From positions 1-12,120 of the forward strand of contig JBOHBN010000360.1 in NCBI GenBank assembly GCA_050698355.1: DNA of 12,120 nucleotides. The letters are read 5' to 3'. Source of the stretch: JBOHBN01 sp050698355. Lineage in GTDB: Bacteria > Actinomycetota > Actinomycetes > Streptosporangiales > WHST01. The notes beneath the pieces are model-generated. The model was not told the origin of the DNA, made no database searches, and was given only the letters and a program-made list of their open reading frames with translations. Each line of letters starts with the position of its first letter. Position 1 is the first letter of the stretch. Shown piece by piece: positions 7,422 through 12,120 of this stretch. The position numbers and the translations under genes were made by a program.

Positions 7422-7810
7422 TGCTCCTCGCCACCGGGCCACATCGTCGGCCGCAGCTCGACCGTCTCGCCGGGGCCGGAGAACGTCGCCACGATCTCCT
7501 CCGCCCGCTCCTGGCTCTCCACGTCGATGAGGAAGAAACCGGCCAGGTGCTCCTTGGCCTCCGAGTACGGCCCGTCGGTCGCGAGCGGTCGCCCGGCGTC
7601 CCACCGGTAGAGCCTGGCGCTCGCCGGGTCGCCCAGCGCCTCACCGCCGACCAGCTCACCCTGCTCGGACATCTGCTTCAACACCTCGTCGAACTCCTTG
7701 TTCAACCGCTCCCGCTGCTCCTGCGGCAGGGCCTGCTGCTCGGGGATGAGGTCACCGGTCGGGTGACCCCATGGCTGCGGGTTGGAGTGGATCAAGATGA
7801 CGTACTTCAT
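7418..7810 (-). CDS. DGPF/YCII-related domain protein
   Basis: A 130-aa protein with the YCII-related (DGPF) fold. The N-terminus MKYVILIHSNP and the core RPLATDGPYSEAKEHLAGFFLID are typical; the name-giving motif reads DGPY (79-82) instead of DGPF. The family is a small alpha/beta barrel-like fold with a proposed but unproven enzymatic role. It is almost always encoded next to ECF42-type sigma factors, as here. The ATG at 7810 has a strong Shine-Dalgarno (GAGAGGAG, 7817-7824 on the minus strand, 6 nt spacing). Its TGA overlaps the TTG start of the sigma gene, so the two form an operon with probable translational coupling. The upstream leader contains the MITE-like element at 7829-7950. Family membership is certain; the biochemical role is not. 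Confidence 0.93.
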   Translation of the reverse strand: MKYVILIHSNPQPWGHPTGDLIPEQQALPQEQRERLNKEFDEVLKQMSEQGELVGGEALGDPASARLYRWDAGRPLATDGPYSEAKEHLAGFFLIDVESQERAEEIVATFSGPGETVELRPTMWPGGEEH

Positions 7811-7828
7811 GTCGTTCTCCTCTCGCTT

Positions 7829-7844
7829 AGAACGTGTTTGGAAA
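7829..7844 (+). repeat. Left 16-bp inverted repeat arm
   Basis: AGAACGTGTTTGGAAA, the exact reverse complement of 7935-7950. Matching stops immediately on both sides (7828 and 7845 do not pair). Confidence 0.9.
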
Positions 7845-7890
7845 GGTCAGGTCGAGGTGAACGCCTTGCGACTCGGGCATCACATAACAC

Positions 7891-7900
7891 CGACATGTCG
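7891..7900. repeat. 10-bp perfect palindrome inside the MITE-like element
   Basis: CGACATGTCG is self-complementary over 10 bp and lies near the middle of the sequence between the 16-bp arms. It could be a dimeric regulator site or part of the element's internal fold. A 10-bp palindrome can occur by chance in GC-rich DNA. Confidence 0.3.
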
Positions 7901-7934
7901 AGCAACTTCGGTCCAACCCATTCCGCAACGTTAG

Positions 7935-7950
7935 TTTCCAAACACGTTCT
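7935..7950 (-). repeat. Right 16-bp inverted repeat arm
   Basis: TTTCCAAACACGTTCT, the exact reverse complement of 7829-7844. A 16-bp perfect inverted match at 90-bp spacing is unlikely by chance in this base composition. Confidence 0.9.
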
Positions 7951-7980
7951 TGGAGGCCGGTCGGCCTCTCCACCGGGGAC

Positions 7981-8007
7981 GTCGGAGTCACCGCCACCAT
8001 CTCGACA
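7981..8007 (-). promoter_or_regulatory. Candidate ECF42-type promoter for the DGPF-sigma operon
   Basis: On the minus strand TGTCGA (8007-8002) is followed after 17 nt by CGAC (7984-7981). I recall the reported ECF42 motif as TGTCGA at -35 and CGA/TC at -10, with ECF-like spacing. The site points at the DGPF gene. Transcription from it would start near 7974 and run through the MITE-like element, giving a leader of about 165 nt, or about 42 nt without the element. It would make the operon autoregulated, as is common for ECF sigma factors. Confidence 0.45.
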
Positions 8008-8076
8008 CGCTCAGCGTGCCTCCGGCAACGGGTTGGTATCACCGCGGCCAAGGATGTATTGAAGCGCGCCATCGTA

Positions 8077-8085
8077 TGGCAGGAT
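8077..8085 (+). promoter_or_regulatory. Candidate extended -10 promoter of first substrate-binding gene
   Basis: TGGCAGGAT combines a TGN extension with a CAGGAT -10-like hexamer, 36 nt before the GTG start. Nearly the same string (TGGCAAGAT) stands 40 nt before the duplicate gene, which supports function. TTGAAG at 8059-8064 could serve as -35 but the spacer would be only 15 nt. Confidence 0.4.
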
Positions 8086-8121
8086 TCCGTGCACTGGAAC
8101 CGCCCCTGAGGGGAGTGCACC

Positions 8122-8937
8122 GTGGCCAGTACGCGCCGACACCGCCTGCTCGCCCTGCTTGCCGTTGCCGCCCTGGTAGCCGGCCTGGGTGGCTGCGTGG
8201 AGTCCACCGAGTCCTCCGGCAAGGGCAAGAACGGTATCTCGCTGGTCAGCGACGGCCAGCTGACCGCCTGCACGTCGCTGCCGTACCGGCCGTACGAGTT
8301 CAGCAAGAACGGCAAGACGGTGGGGTTCGAGATCGACCTCATCGACCTGGTGGCCAAGGACCTCGGCGTGAAGCAGGAAATCATCGACACGCCGTGGGGC
8401 GGCATCGTCTCCGGTGAGGACTTCAACACCGGCAAGTGCGACGTCGCCTACGGCGGCATGACGATCACCAAGCAGCGCGCCAAGGTGGTCGACTTCACCA
8501 AACCCTACGTCGAGGTGAAGCAGTCGCTGCTGGTGAAGAAGAGCTCCAGCATCAACAGCCTGGAGGATCTGAAGGGCAAGGACCTGGGCGCCCAGCTCGA
8601 CACGACGGGCAAGATCTACGCCAAGCGCCACGAGAAGAAGTACGGCTACACGATCGTCGACTTCGAGGACTTCGGGCTGCTCAGCGCCGCCGTGCTTACC
8701 GGCAAGGTCGACGCGTCCATCGCCGACAGCGGGATCTTGAAGTACTACGTGAAGCACCACCAGGACACCGAGATCGGCGCGCAGTACGCGACCGGGGACA
8801 CGCTCGGCATGGCCGTGAAACAGGGCGACAAGGCCATGCTGAACGAGCTCAACAAGGTGCTCGACAAGGCGAAGAAGGACGGAACGTACGCGCACCTGTA
8901 CAAGAAGTGGTTCGGCACCGCGCCGCCGAAGGAGTGA
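8122..8937 (+). CDS. Polar amino-acid ABC transporter substrate-binding lipoprotein (copy 1)
   Basis: A 271-aa extracytoplasmic receptor of the SBP_bac_3 family. It has an Arg-rich n-region, a hydrophobic core and a lipobox ending GLGGC with lipidated Cys25, so it should be anchored to the outer face of the membrane. The binding domain (about 45-265) shows the polar amino-acid signatures VGFEIDLIDLVAKDLG, TPWGGI and ITKQRAKVVDFTKPY, whose Arg is the usual carboxylate-binding residue, and ends with KDGTYAHLYKKWFG. The GTG at 8122 follows GGGGAG by 6 nt and directly begins the signal peptide. Its mature part is gap-free against the next gene, about 78 percent identical by hand count. Ligand specificity (glutamine, glutamate, arginine, cystine and so on) cannot be told. 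It is probably co-expressed with the permease and ATPase downstream. Confidence 0.94.
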   Translation: MASTRRHRLLALLAVAALVAGLGGCVESTESSGKGKNGISLVSDGQLTACTSLPYRPYEFSKNGKTVGFEIDLIDLVAKDLGVKQEIIDTPWGGIVSGEDFNTGKCDVAYGGMTITKQRAKVVDFTKPYVEVKQSLLVKKSSSINSLEDLKGKDLGAQLDTTGKIYAKRHEKKYGYTIVDFEDFGLLSAAVLTGKVDASIADSGILKYYVKHHQDTEIGAQYATGDTLGMAVKQGDKAMLNELNKVLDKAKKDGTYAHLYKKWFGTAPPKE

Positions 8938-8980
8938 CGGGAACCGGCAGCCGCGCGGTAGGGGAGCGCCCGTCGGCGTG

Positions 8981-8989
8981 TGGCAAGAT
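8981..8989 (+). promoter_or_regulatory. Candidate extended -10 promoter of second substrate-binding gene
   Basis: TGGCAAGAT matches the element upstream of copy 1 (TGGCAGGAT) at 8 of 9 positions and stands 40 nt before the GTG start. It lies in the 92-bp spacer between the copies, which otherwise shows only the Shine-Dalgarno GAAGGAG (9016-9022). No convincing -35 was found. If active, copy 2, permease and ATPase can be transcribed independently of copy 1. Confidence 0.4.
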
Positions 8990-9029
8990 GCGGCCAGCCC
9001 ATAGGTCCCTCGGACGAAGGAGCGCACTG

Positions 9030-9839
9030 GTGCCAGGTCAGCGCCGCCTGCTCGCCTTGCTCGCCGCAGCCACGTTGCTGGCCGGCCTGGGTGGCTGTGT
9101 TCAGTCCACCGAGTCCTCCGGCAAGGGCAAGCACGGCATCTCGCTGGTTTCCGAGGACACCTTGACGACCTGCACGCACCTGCCGTACAAGCCGTACGAG
9201 TTCAGCAAGAACGGCGAGACCGTGGGCTTCGATATCGACCTGCTCGGCTTGGTCGCCAAGGACCTCGGCCTGAAGCAGGAGGTCATCGACACCCCGTGGG
9301 GCGGCATCGTGTCCGGTGAGGACTTCAACACCGGGAAGTGCGACGTCGCGGCCGGCGGCGCCACGATCACCAAGCAGCGGGACAAGGTGGTCGACTTCTC
9401 GCACCCTTACTTCGACGTGAAGCAGTCGTTGCTCGTAGGGAAGGGCTCCGGCATCGCTGGCCTGGAGGATCTGAAGGGCAAGAAGCTGGGCGCCCAACAG
9501 GACACGACGGGCAAGATCTACGCGAAGAAAAACGCGGACAAGTACGGCTACACGATCGTCGACTTCGAGGACTTCGCGCTGCTCACCGCGGCTGTGCGTA
9601 CGGGCAAGGTCGACGCCTCGATCGCCGACAGCGGCATCCTGGGCTATTACGTCAAACAGCACCCGGATACCGCGATCGGTGCGAAGTACGACACCGGTGA
9701 CAAGCTCGGCCTGATCGTGCCCGAGGACGACAAGGCCATGCTCGACGAGGTCAACAAGGTGCTCGACAAGGCGAACAAGGACGGAACGTACGACAAGCTC
9801 TACAAGAAGTGGTTCGGCGAGGCGCCGCCCGAGAAGTAG
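9030..9839 (+). CDS. Polar amino-acid ABC transporter substrate-binding lipoprotein (copy 2)
   Basis: A 269-aa paralogue of the preceding gene with the same architecture: signal peptide with lipobox GLGGC (Cys23), then the SBP_bac_3 domain with VGFDIDLLGLVAKDLG, TPWGGI and ITKQRDKVVDFSHPY. The GTG at 9030 is chosen because GAAGGAG lies 7 nt before it and because it aligns with the start of copy 1; the open frame extends much further upstream only as antisense-type noise through copy 1. Differences from copy 1 cluster around VKKSSSINS/VGKGSGIAG, KRHEKK/KKNADK and TLGMAVKQG/KLGLIVPED, and include AYGGM to AAGGA near the ligand-binding side, so preference may differ. The permease starts 44 bp downstream. 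Confidence 0.94.
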   Translation: MPGQRRLLALLAAATLLAGLGGCVQSTESSGKGKHGISLVSEDTLTTCTHLPYKPYEFSKNGETVGFDIDLLGLVAKDLGLKQEVIDTPWGGIVSGEDFNTGKCDVAAGGATITKQRDKVVDFSHPYFDVKQSLLVGKGSGIAGLEDLKGKKLGAQQDTTGKIYAKKNADKYGYTIVDFEDFALLTAAVRTGKVDASIADSGILGYYVKQHPDTAIGAKYDTGDKLGLIVPEDDKAMLDEVNKVLDKANKDGTYDKLYKKWFGEAPPEK

Positions 9840-9883
9840 GGCTACCCCGCGGGATAGGTCTGATCGGCTGAGCTGAGGCGACG

Positions 9884-10714
9884 ATGGCGATGTCCAAGCG
9901 GCAGCGCGGGCAGGTGTTCCGCGTTGTTCAGTACGGCGTCCTGCTCGCCATCATCGTGGTGCTCGCAATCGTCGCCAACTGGGGCGAGATCGCGCGGGCC
10001 TTCTTCAACCTCCCGATCGCCGCCAACCAGGTACCGGCGATCTTCGCGACCGCGCTGGTCAACACCGTCATCTACTCGCTGATGGGATTCGGCTTCGGCC
10101 TGGCGCTGGCGCTCCCGCTCGCGCTGATGAAGCTGTCCAGCGTGCCGCCGTACCGGTGGATCGCGACGGTCTACGTCGAGTTCTTCCGGGGCGTGCCGGC
10201 CCTTCTTGTCTTCATCACGTTCGGCTTCGGCGTGCCGCTCGCATTCGGTCTCCGGTTCGACATCTACTCGACCGTCATGCTCTCGCTCGGCCTCGTCGGC
10301 GCCGCGTACATGGCCGAGACGATCCGCGCCGGCATCCAGGCCGTCAACGTCGGCCAGGTGGAGGCCGCGCGCTCGCTGGGCATGTCGCAGGCGCGCACCA
10401 TGGTCACGATCGTGATCCCGCAGGCGTTCCGTATCGTGCTCCCGCCGCTGACCAACGAGCTGATCCTGCTGACCAAGGACTCCTCGCTGATCTACCTGCT
10501 GGGTCTCGCGCGCGAGCAGTACGAGCTCACCAAGTTCGGACGGGAGGCGCTCAACACCAGCGCCTCGATGACGCCGATCCTGTTCGCCGGGCTCTGCTAC
10601 CTGATCATCACGATCCCGCTCTCGTACCTGTCCCGCTACCTGGAGAACCGTACGGGCGGCACGCGGGTGAGCACCCCGGAGTCGCTCGAGGTCGAGGCGG
10701 AGGGCGCCGTATGA
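9884..10714 (+). CDS. Polar amino-acid ABC transporter permease (HisM/GlnP family)
   Basis: A 276-aa inner-membrane subunit with about five to six hydrophobic segments (near 15-32, 58-80, 103-121, 130-147, 195-210 and 231-250). The cytoplasmic EAA loop that docks on the ATPase reads EAARSLGMSQARTMVTIVIP (160-179). FFRGVPALLVF (100-110) is a hallmark of the polar amino-acid subfamily. The ATG at 9884 follows GAGG by 5 nt; a second ATG at 9890 is possible. Only one permease gene is present, so the channel is probably a homodimer serving both receptors. The stop overlaps the ATG of a 28-codon ORF (ATGA at 10711-10714). The acidic tail after about residue 262 lies beyond the membrane domain. Confidence 0.94.
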   Translation: MAMSKRQRGQVFRVVQYGVLLAIIVVLAIVANWGEIARAFFNLPIAANQVPAIFATALVNTVIYSLMGFGFGLALALPLALMKLSSVPPYRWIATVYVEFFRGVPALLVFITFGFGVPLAFGLRFDIYSTVMLSLGLVGAAYMAETIRAGIQAVNVGQVEAARSLGMSQARTMVTIVIPQAFRIVLPPLTNELILLTKDSSLIYLLGLAREQYELTKFGREALNTSASMTPILFAGLCYLIITIPLSYLSRYLENRTGGTRVSTPESLEVEAEGAV

Positions 10715-10797
10715 GCGAAGGAGCTGATCGCGCGATACGGCCAGGTACCCGGTCGAGGGGCGAGGTCGCGCGATGCGGTCGCGTGGAGAGCACATGA
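10711..10797 (+). CDS. Possible 28-aa coupling micro-ORF between permease and ATPase
   Basis: The ATG at 10711 overlaps the permease stop in ATGA, and 28 codons later the TGA at 10795-10797 overlaps the ATPase start in another ATGA (10794-10797). The peptide begins MSEGADRAIRPGTRSRGEVA, is basic and resembles no family I know. It lacks its own strong Shine-Dalgarno and would depend on ribosomes finishing the permease. Its likely role, if translated, is to carry ribosomes across the 79-bp gap to the ATPase start. Chance is a real alternative, because ATGA junctions are common. Confidence 0.3.
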   Translation: MSEGADRAIRPGTRSRGEVARCGRVEST

Positions 10798-11561
10798 GCG
10801 GCGACCGGATCGTCACGATCGAGGGGCTGACCAAGTCGTTCGGCTCGCTGCAGGTCCTGCGCGGGATCGACCTGGCCGTCGACCGCGGCGAGGTCGTGTG
10901 CATCGTCGGTCCGTCCGGGTCCGGCAAGTCGACGCTGCTGCGCTGCGTCAACCTGCTGGAACAGCCCGACGGCGGCCGCGTCGTGGTCGACGGGGTGGAG
11001 CTGACCGATCGCGACACCGACGTCGATGCCGCGCGCAAGACGATCGGGATGGTCTTCCAGGCGTTCAACCTGTTCTCCCACCTGACCGTGCTGGAGAACG
11101 TCACGATCGCGCAGCGCAAGGTCCTGCGGCGCAGCAGGGACGAGGCCGTCGAGGTGGCGCGGGCCAACCTGGCGAAGGTCGGGCTCTCCGAGAAGGAGAC
11201 GGCGATCCCCGCCCAGCTGTCCGGCGGTCAGCAGCAGCGCGTCGCGATGGCGCGCGCCCTCGCCATGGACCCGCACGTGATGCTGTTCGACGAGCCGACG
11301 TCCGCGCTCGACCCCGAGCTCGTCGGGGACGTGCTCGGCGTCATGCGGCAGCTGGTCGACGACGGCATGACCATGCTCGTGGTCACCCACGAGATGCAGT
11401 TCGCCCGCGAGGTCGCCGACGAGGTGCTGTTCATGGACGCCGGCATGGTGGTGGAGAAGGGTCCCCCCGATCAGGTGATCCGTGACCCCCAGCACGAGCG
11501 CACCCGGGCGTTCCTCTCCCGCGTGCTCAACCCGGTCGACCAGCGCAGGCCGCTCGCTTAG
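10794..11561 (+). CDS. Polar amino-acid ABC transporter ATP-binding protein (GlnQ/HisP family)
   Basis: A 255-aa ATPase powering the importer from the cytoplasmic side. Walker A is GPSGSGKST (39-47), Q-loop Q89 (GMVFQAFNLF), signature LSGGQQQR (142-149), Walker B VMLFDE (162-167) followed by PTSALDPE, and switch His199 in VVTHEMQFA. All catalytic residues are present and the length is standard for the family. The ATG at 10794 was chosen over one at 10773 because GGAG lies 5 nt before it, the fold starts at once, and it overlaps the micro-ORF stop. It is the last gene of the importer cluster. The C-terminus HERTRAFLSRVLN is typical of amino-acid importers. Confidence 0.96.
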   Translation: MSGDRIVTIEGLTKSFGSLQVLRGIDLAVDRGEVVCIVGPSGSGKSTLLRCVNLLEQPDGGRVVVDGVELTDRDTDVDAARKTIGMVFQAFNLFSHLTVLENVTIAQRKVLRRSRDEAVEVARANLAKVGLSEKETAIPAQLSGGQQQRVAMARALAMDPHVMLFDEPTSALDPELVGDVLGVMRQLVDDGMTMLVVTHEMQFAREVADEVLFMDAGMVVEKGPPDQVIRDPQHERTRAFLSRVLNPVDQRRPLA

Positions 11562-11593
11562 CCCATTTCCGGCAGTTTCGGTACGGAATGTGA

Positions 11594-11622
11594 CTGACAC
11601 CACGTCCAACGGGGGATACACA
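11594..11622 (+). promoter_or_regulatory. Candidate housekeeping promoter for the DUF4193 gene
   Basis: CTGACA (11594-11599) and TACACA (11617-11622) are separated by 17 bp, a plausible principal-sigma arrangement, though the -10 lacks the final T. The site lies in the 196-bp gap between the ATPase stop and the DUF4193 start, leaving a leader of about 130 nt. No other convincing element was seen in this gap. Confidence 0.3.
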
Positions 11623-11757
11623 GCTGGGTCAGGGCCGTTACATGGGGCACAATCTCTGCTCCAGGCGGGCACAAAGCAAGCGGCCCATGCGTTACCAGGA
11701 CCGCACACCGCACCACCAGACCGGCGAACCCGGTTCTCGAGTTTCGGGGAGACGACA

Positions 11758-12054
11758 ATGGCGACCGACTACGACGCGCCGCGCAAGACCGATGAGGAGC
11801 TCAGCGAGGACAGCCTGGAGGAGCTGAAGGCCCGCCGCCGGGAGAAGTCGGCAGTGGCTGTCGAAGACGAGGCGGAGACAGCGGAGAACTTCGAGCTGCC
11901 CGGCGCAGACCTCTCGAACGAGGAACTGAGCGTACGCGTGCTCCCGCGGCAGGCCGATGAGTTCACCTGCTCGCGGTGCTTCCTCGTGCACCACCGCAGC
12001 CAGCTGGCCAAGGCAACCAAGGGCCAGCTGATCTGCCGCGACTGTGCCGCCTGA
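11758..12054 (+). CDS. DUF4193 family zinc-ribbon-like protein
   Basis: A 98-aa actinobacterial protein of unknown function. The N-terminus MATDYDAPRKTDEELSEDS and the end CRDCAA are characteristic of DUF4193. The first 55 residues are charged, acidic and probably disordered. The C-terminal part carries two CxxC pairs (C71/C74 in FTCSRCFLVHHRSQ and C93/C96) that would bind one zinc, as in zinc ribbons. The ATG at 11758 has GGGGAG 6 nt upstream; the open frame extends to 11482 but that part overlaps the ATPase gene. From memory, in many actinobacteria this gene lies near dut and an inositol monophosphatase gene, beyond the right edge here. A role in nucleic acid or RNA polymerase binding is only a guess. 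Confidence 0.93.
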   Translation: MATDYDAPRKTDEELSEDSLEELKARRREKSAVAVEDEAETAENFELPGADLSNEELSVRVLPRQADEFTCSRCFLVHHRSQLAKATKGQLICRDCAA

Positions 12055-12102
12055 CAGCAGCGCCTGGAGAAGCCAGCTAGGAGTATCCCCGGGAAGACGC
12101 CG

Positions 12103-12120
12103 GGACCGCGACCGCGGTCC
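12103..12120 (+). terminator. GC-rich perfect inverted repeat at window end, possible terminator
   Basis: GGACCGCG and CGCGGTCC pair perfectly around AC (in RNA a 7-bp stem with loop GACC), 48 nt after the DUF4193 stop. A weaker CCCGG/CCGGG pair precedes it. Actinobacterial terminators often lack a U-tract, but the sequence that would show one lies outside the window. Confidence 0.35.

Larger units (their letters stand above)
7829..7950. mobile_element. MITE-like element bounded by perfect 16-bp inverted repeats
   Basis: The arms AGAACGTGTTTGGAAA (7829-7844) and TTTCCAAACACGTTCT (7935-7950) are exact reverse complements enclosing 90 bp with no plausible gene. The size and arm length fit a miniature inverted-repeat element or the fused ends of a decayed IS. 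The AACGTGTTTGG-type end resembles ends of IS5-like elements, from memory and not verified. No clear target duplication is seen; the closest is TTA on the left against TTG on the right when the outermost base is excluded from each arm. It lies in the leader of the DGPF-sigma operon. Alternatives are a looping operator pair or an RNA hairpin with a 90-nt loop. Confidence 0.5.
8122..9839 (+). repeat. Tandem gene duplication: two substrate-binding protein genes
   Basis: Units 8122-8937 and 9030-9839 encode mature proteins of equal length (247 residues each), aligning without gaps with about 55 differences by hand count. DNA identity comes in blocks, the longest noticed being 37 bp (8638-8674 against 9540-9576). 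The promoter-like string upstream is also repeated, so the duplicated unit probably included the regulatory region (about 8077-8937 and 8981-9839). Confidence 0.9.

Noticed and set aside
4255..7659. Very long open frame (1134 codons) on the minus strand across the S9 peptidase and sigma genes
   Set aside because: It runs antisense to the peptidase, which has a complete catalytic triad, and in another frame over the sigma gene. Its translation is low-complexity Arg/Gly/Pro-rich, typical of antisense frames in high-GC DNA.
9842..9857. Imperfect palindrome between substrate-binding copy 2 and the permease, a possible attenuating hairpin
   Set aside because: The stem has a mismatch and the perfectly paired core leaves no realistic RNA loop; such GC-rich palindromes are common here.
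9842..11167. Minus-strand open frame of 441 codons opposite the permease and ATPase genes
   Set aside because: It is the complement of two genes with full family motifs; the product is His/Arg/Asp-rich with no domain. It is a GC-skew artefact.
11564..11588. Possible terminator after the ATPase gene (CATTTCCG ... CGGAATG)
   Set aside because: The stem is short, bulged, has a 12-nt loop and no U-tract.
1..12120. CRISPR arrays, tRNA or rRNA genes, integrases, toxin-antitoxin or defence genes
   Set aside because: None were seen: no regularly spaced repeats, no cloverleaf with CCA end, and no matching protein motifs on either strand.

Overview
The window is a high-GC (clearly above 65 percent by eye) chromosomal segment, typical of an actinobacterium. 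Evidence includes GC-rich third codon positions, GTG and TTG starts, a DUF4193 gene (a family essentially confined to Actinobacteria), a ferrochelatase with a C-terminal cysteine cluster of the actinobacterial [2Fe-2S] type, and an ECF sigma factor of the C-terminally extended DUF6596/ECF42 type. The genus cannot be fixed from the sequence alone. No rRNA, tRNA, CRISPR array, phage gene or intact transposase was seen.

Layout. Positions 2-1036 hold the 3' part of an exported lytic transglycosylase preceded by an unusual MacB-periplasmic-core-like domain; its N-terminus lies outside the window. It converges on a two-domain VOC (glyoxalase-fold) protein (1033-1815, minus) so tightly that both stop codons lie in one CTAG. 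A divergent spacer then leads to hemH, coproporphyrin/protoheme ferrochelatase (1908-2963, plus), apparently leaderless. hemH converges on a tandem-domain GNAT acetyltransferase (2973-4094, minus), which is divergent from an S9 (prolyl oligopeptidase) peptidase (4165-6192, plus). The peptidase overlaps by 19 bp the 3' end of an ECF42-type sigma factor (6174-7421, minus), which is translationally coupled to an upstream DGPF/YCII-family gene (7418-7810, minus).

The 311-bp spacer 7811-8121 is the most structured non-coding part. It holds a 122-bp MITE-like element bounded by perfect 16-bp inverted repeats. Just upstream of the element, relative to the DGPF gene, is a candidate ECF42-type promoter. 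If both readings are right, a mobile element has inserted into the 5' leader of the sigma-factor operon without destroying its promoter or its Shine-Dalgarno sequence.

Positions 8122-11561 form a polar amino-acid ABC importer locus: two tandemly duplicated lipoprotein substrate-binding genes (about 78 percent identical as mature proteins), each with its own similar upstream promoter-like element, then one permease, a possible 28-codon coupling ORF, and one ATPase. The single permease/ATPase pair is presumably fed by two receptors, perhaps with different ligand preferences. The window closes with a DUF4193 zinc-ribbon protein (11758-12054) and the start of a GC-rich hairpin region.

Most genes are ordinary actinobacterial housekeeping or accessory genes. 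No wholly new system was identified. The items most worth a second look are the transglycosylase fusion, the MITE-like insertion in the sigma-factor leader, the duplicated receptors, and the micro-ORF between permease and ATPase.
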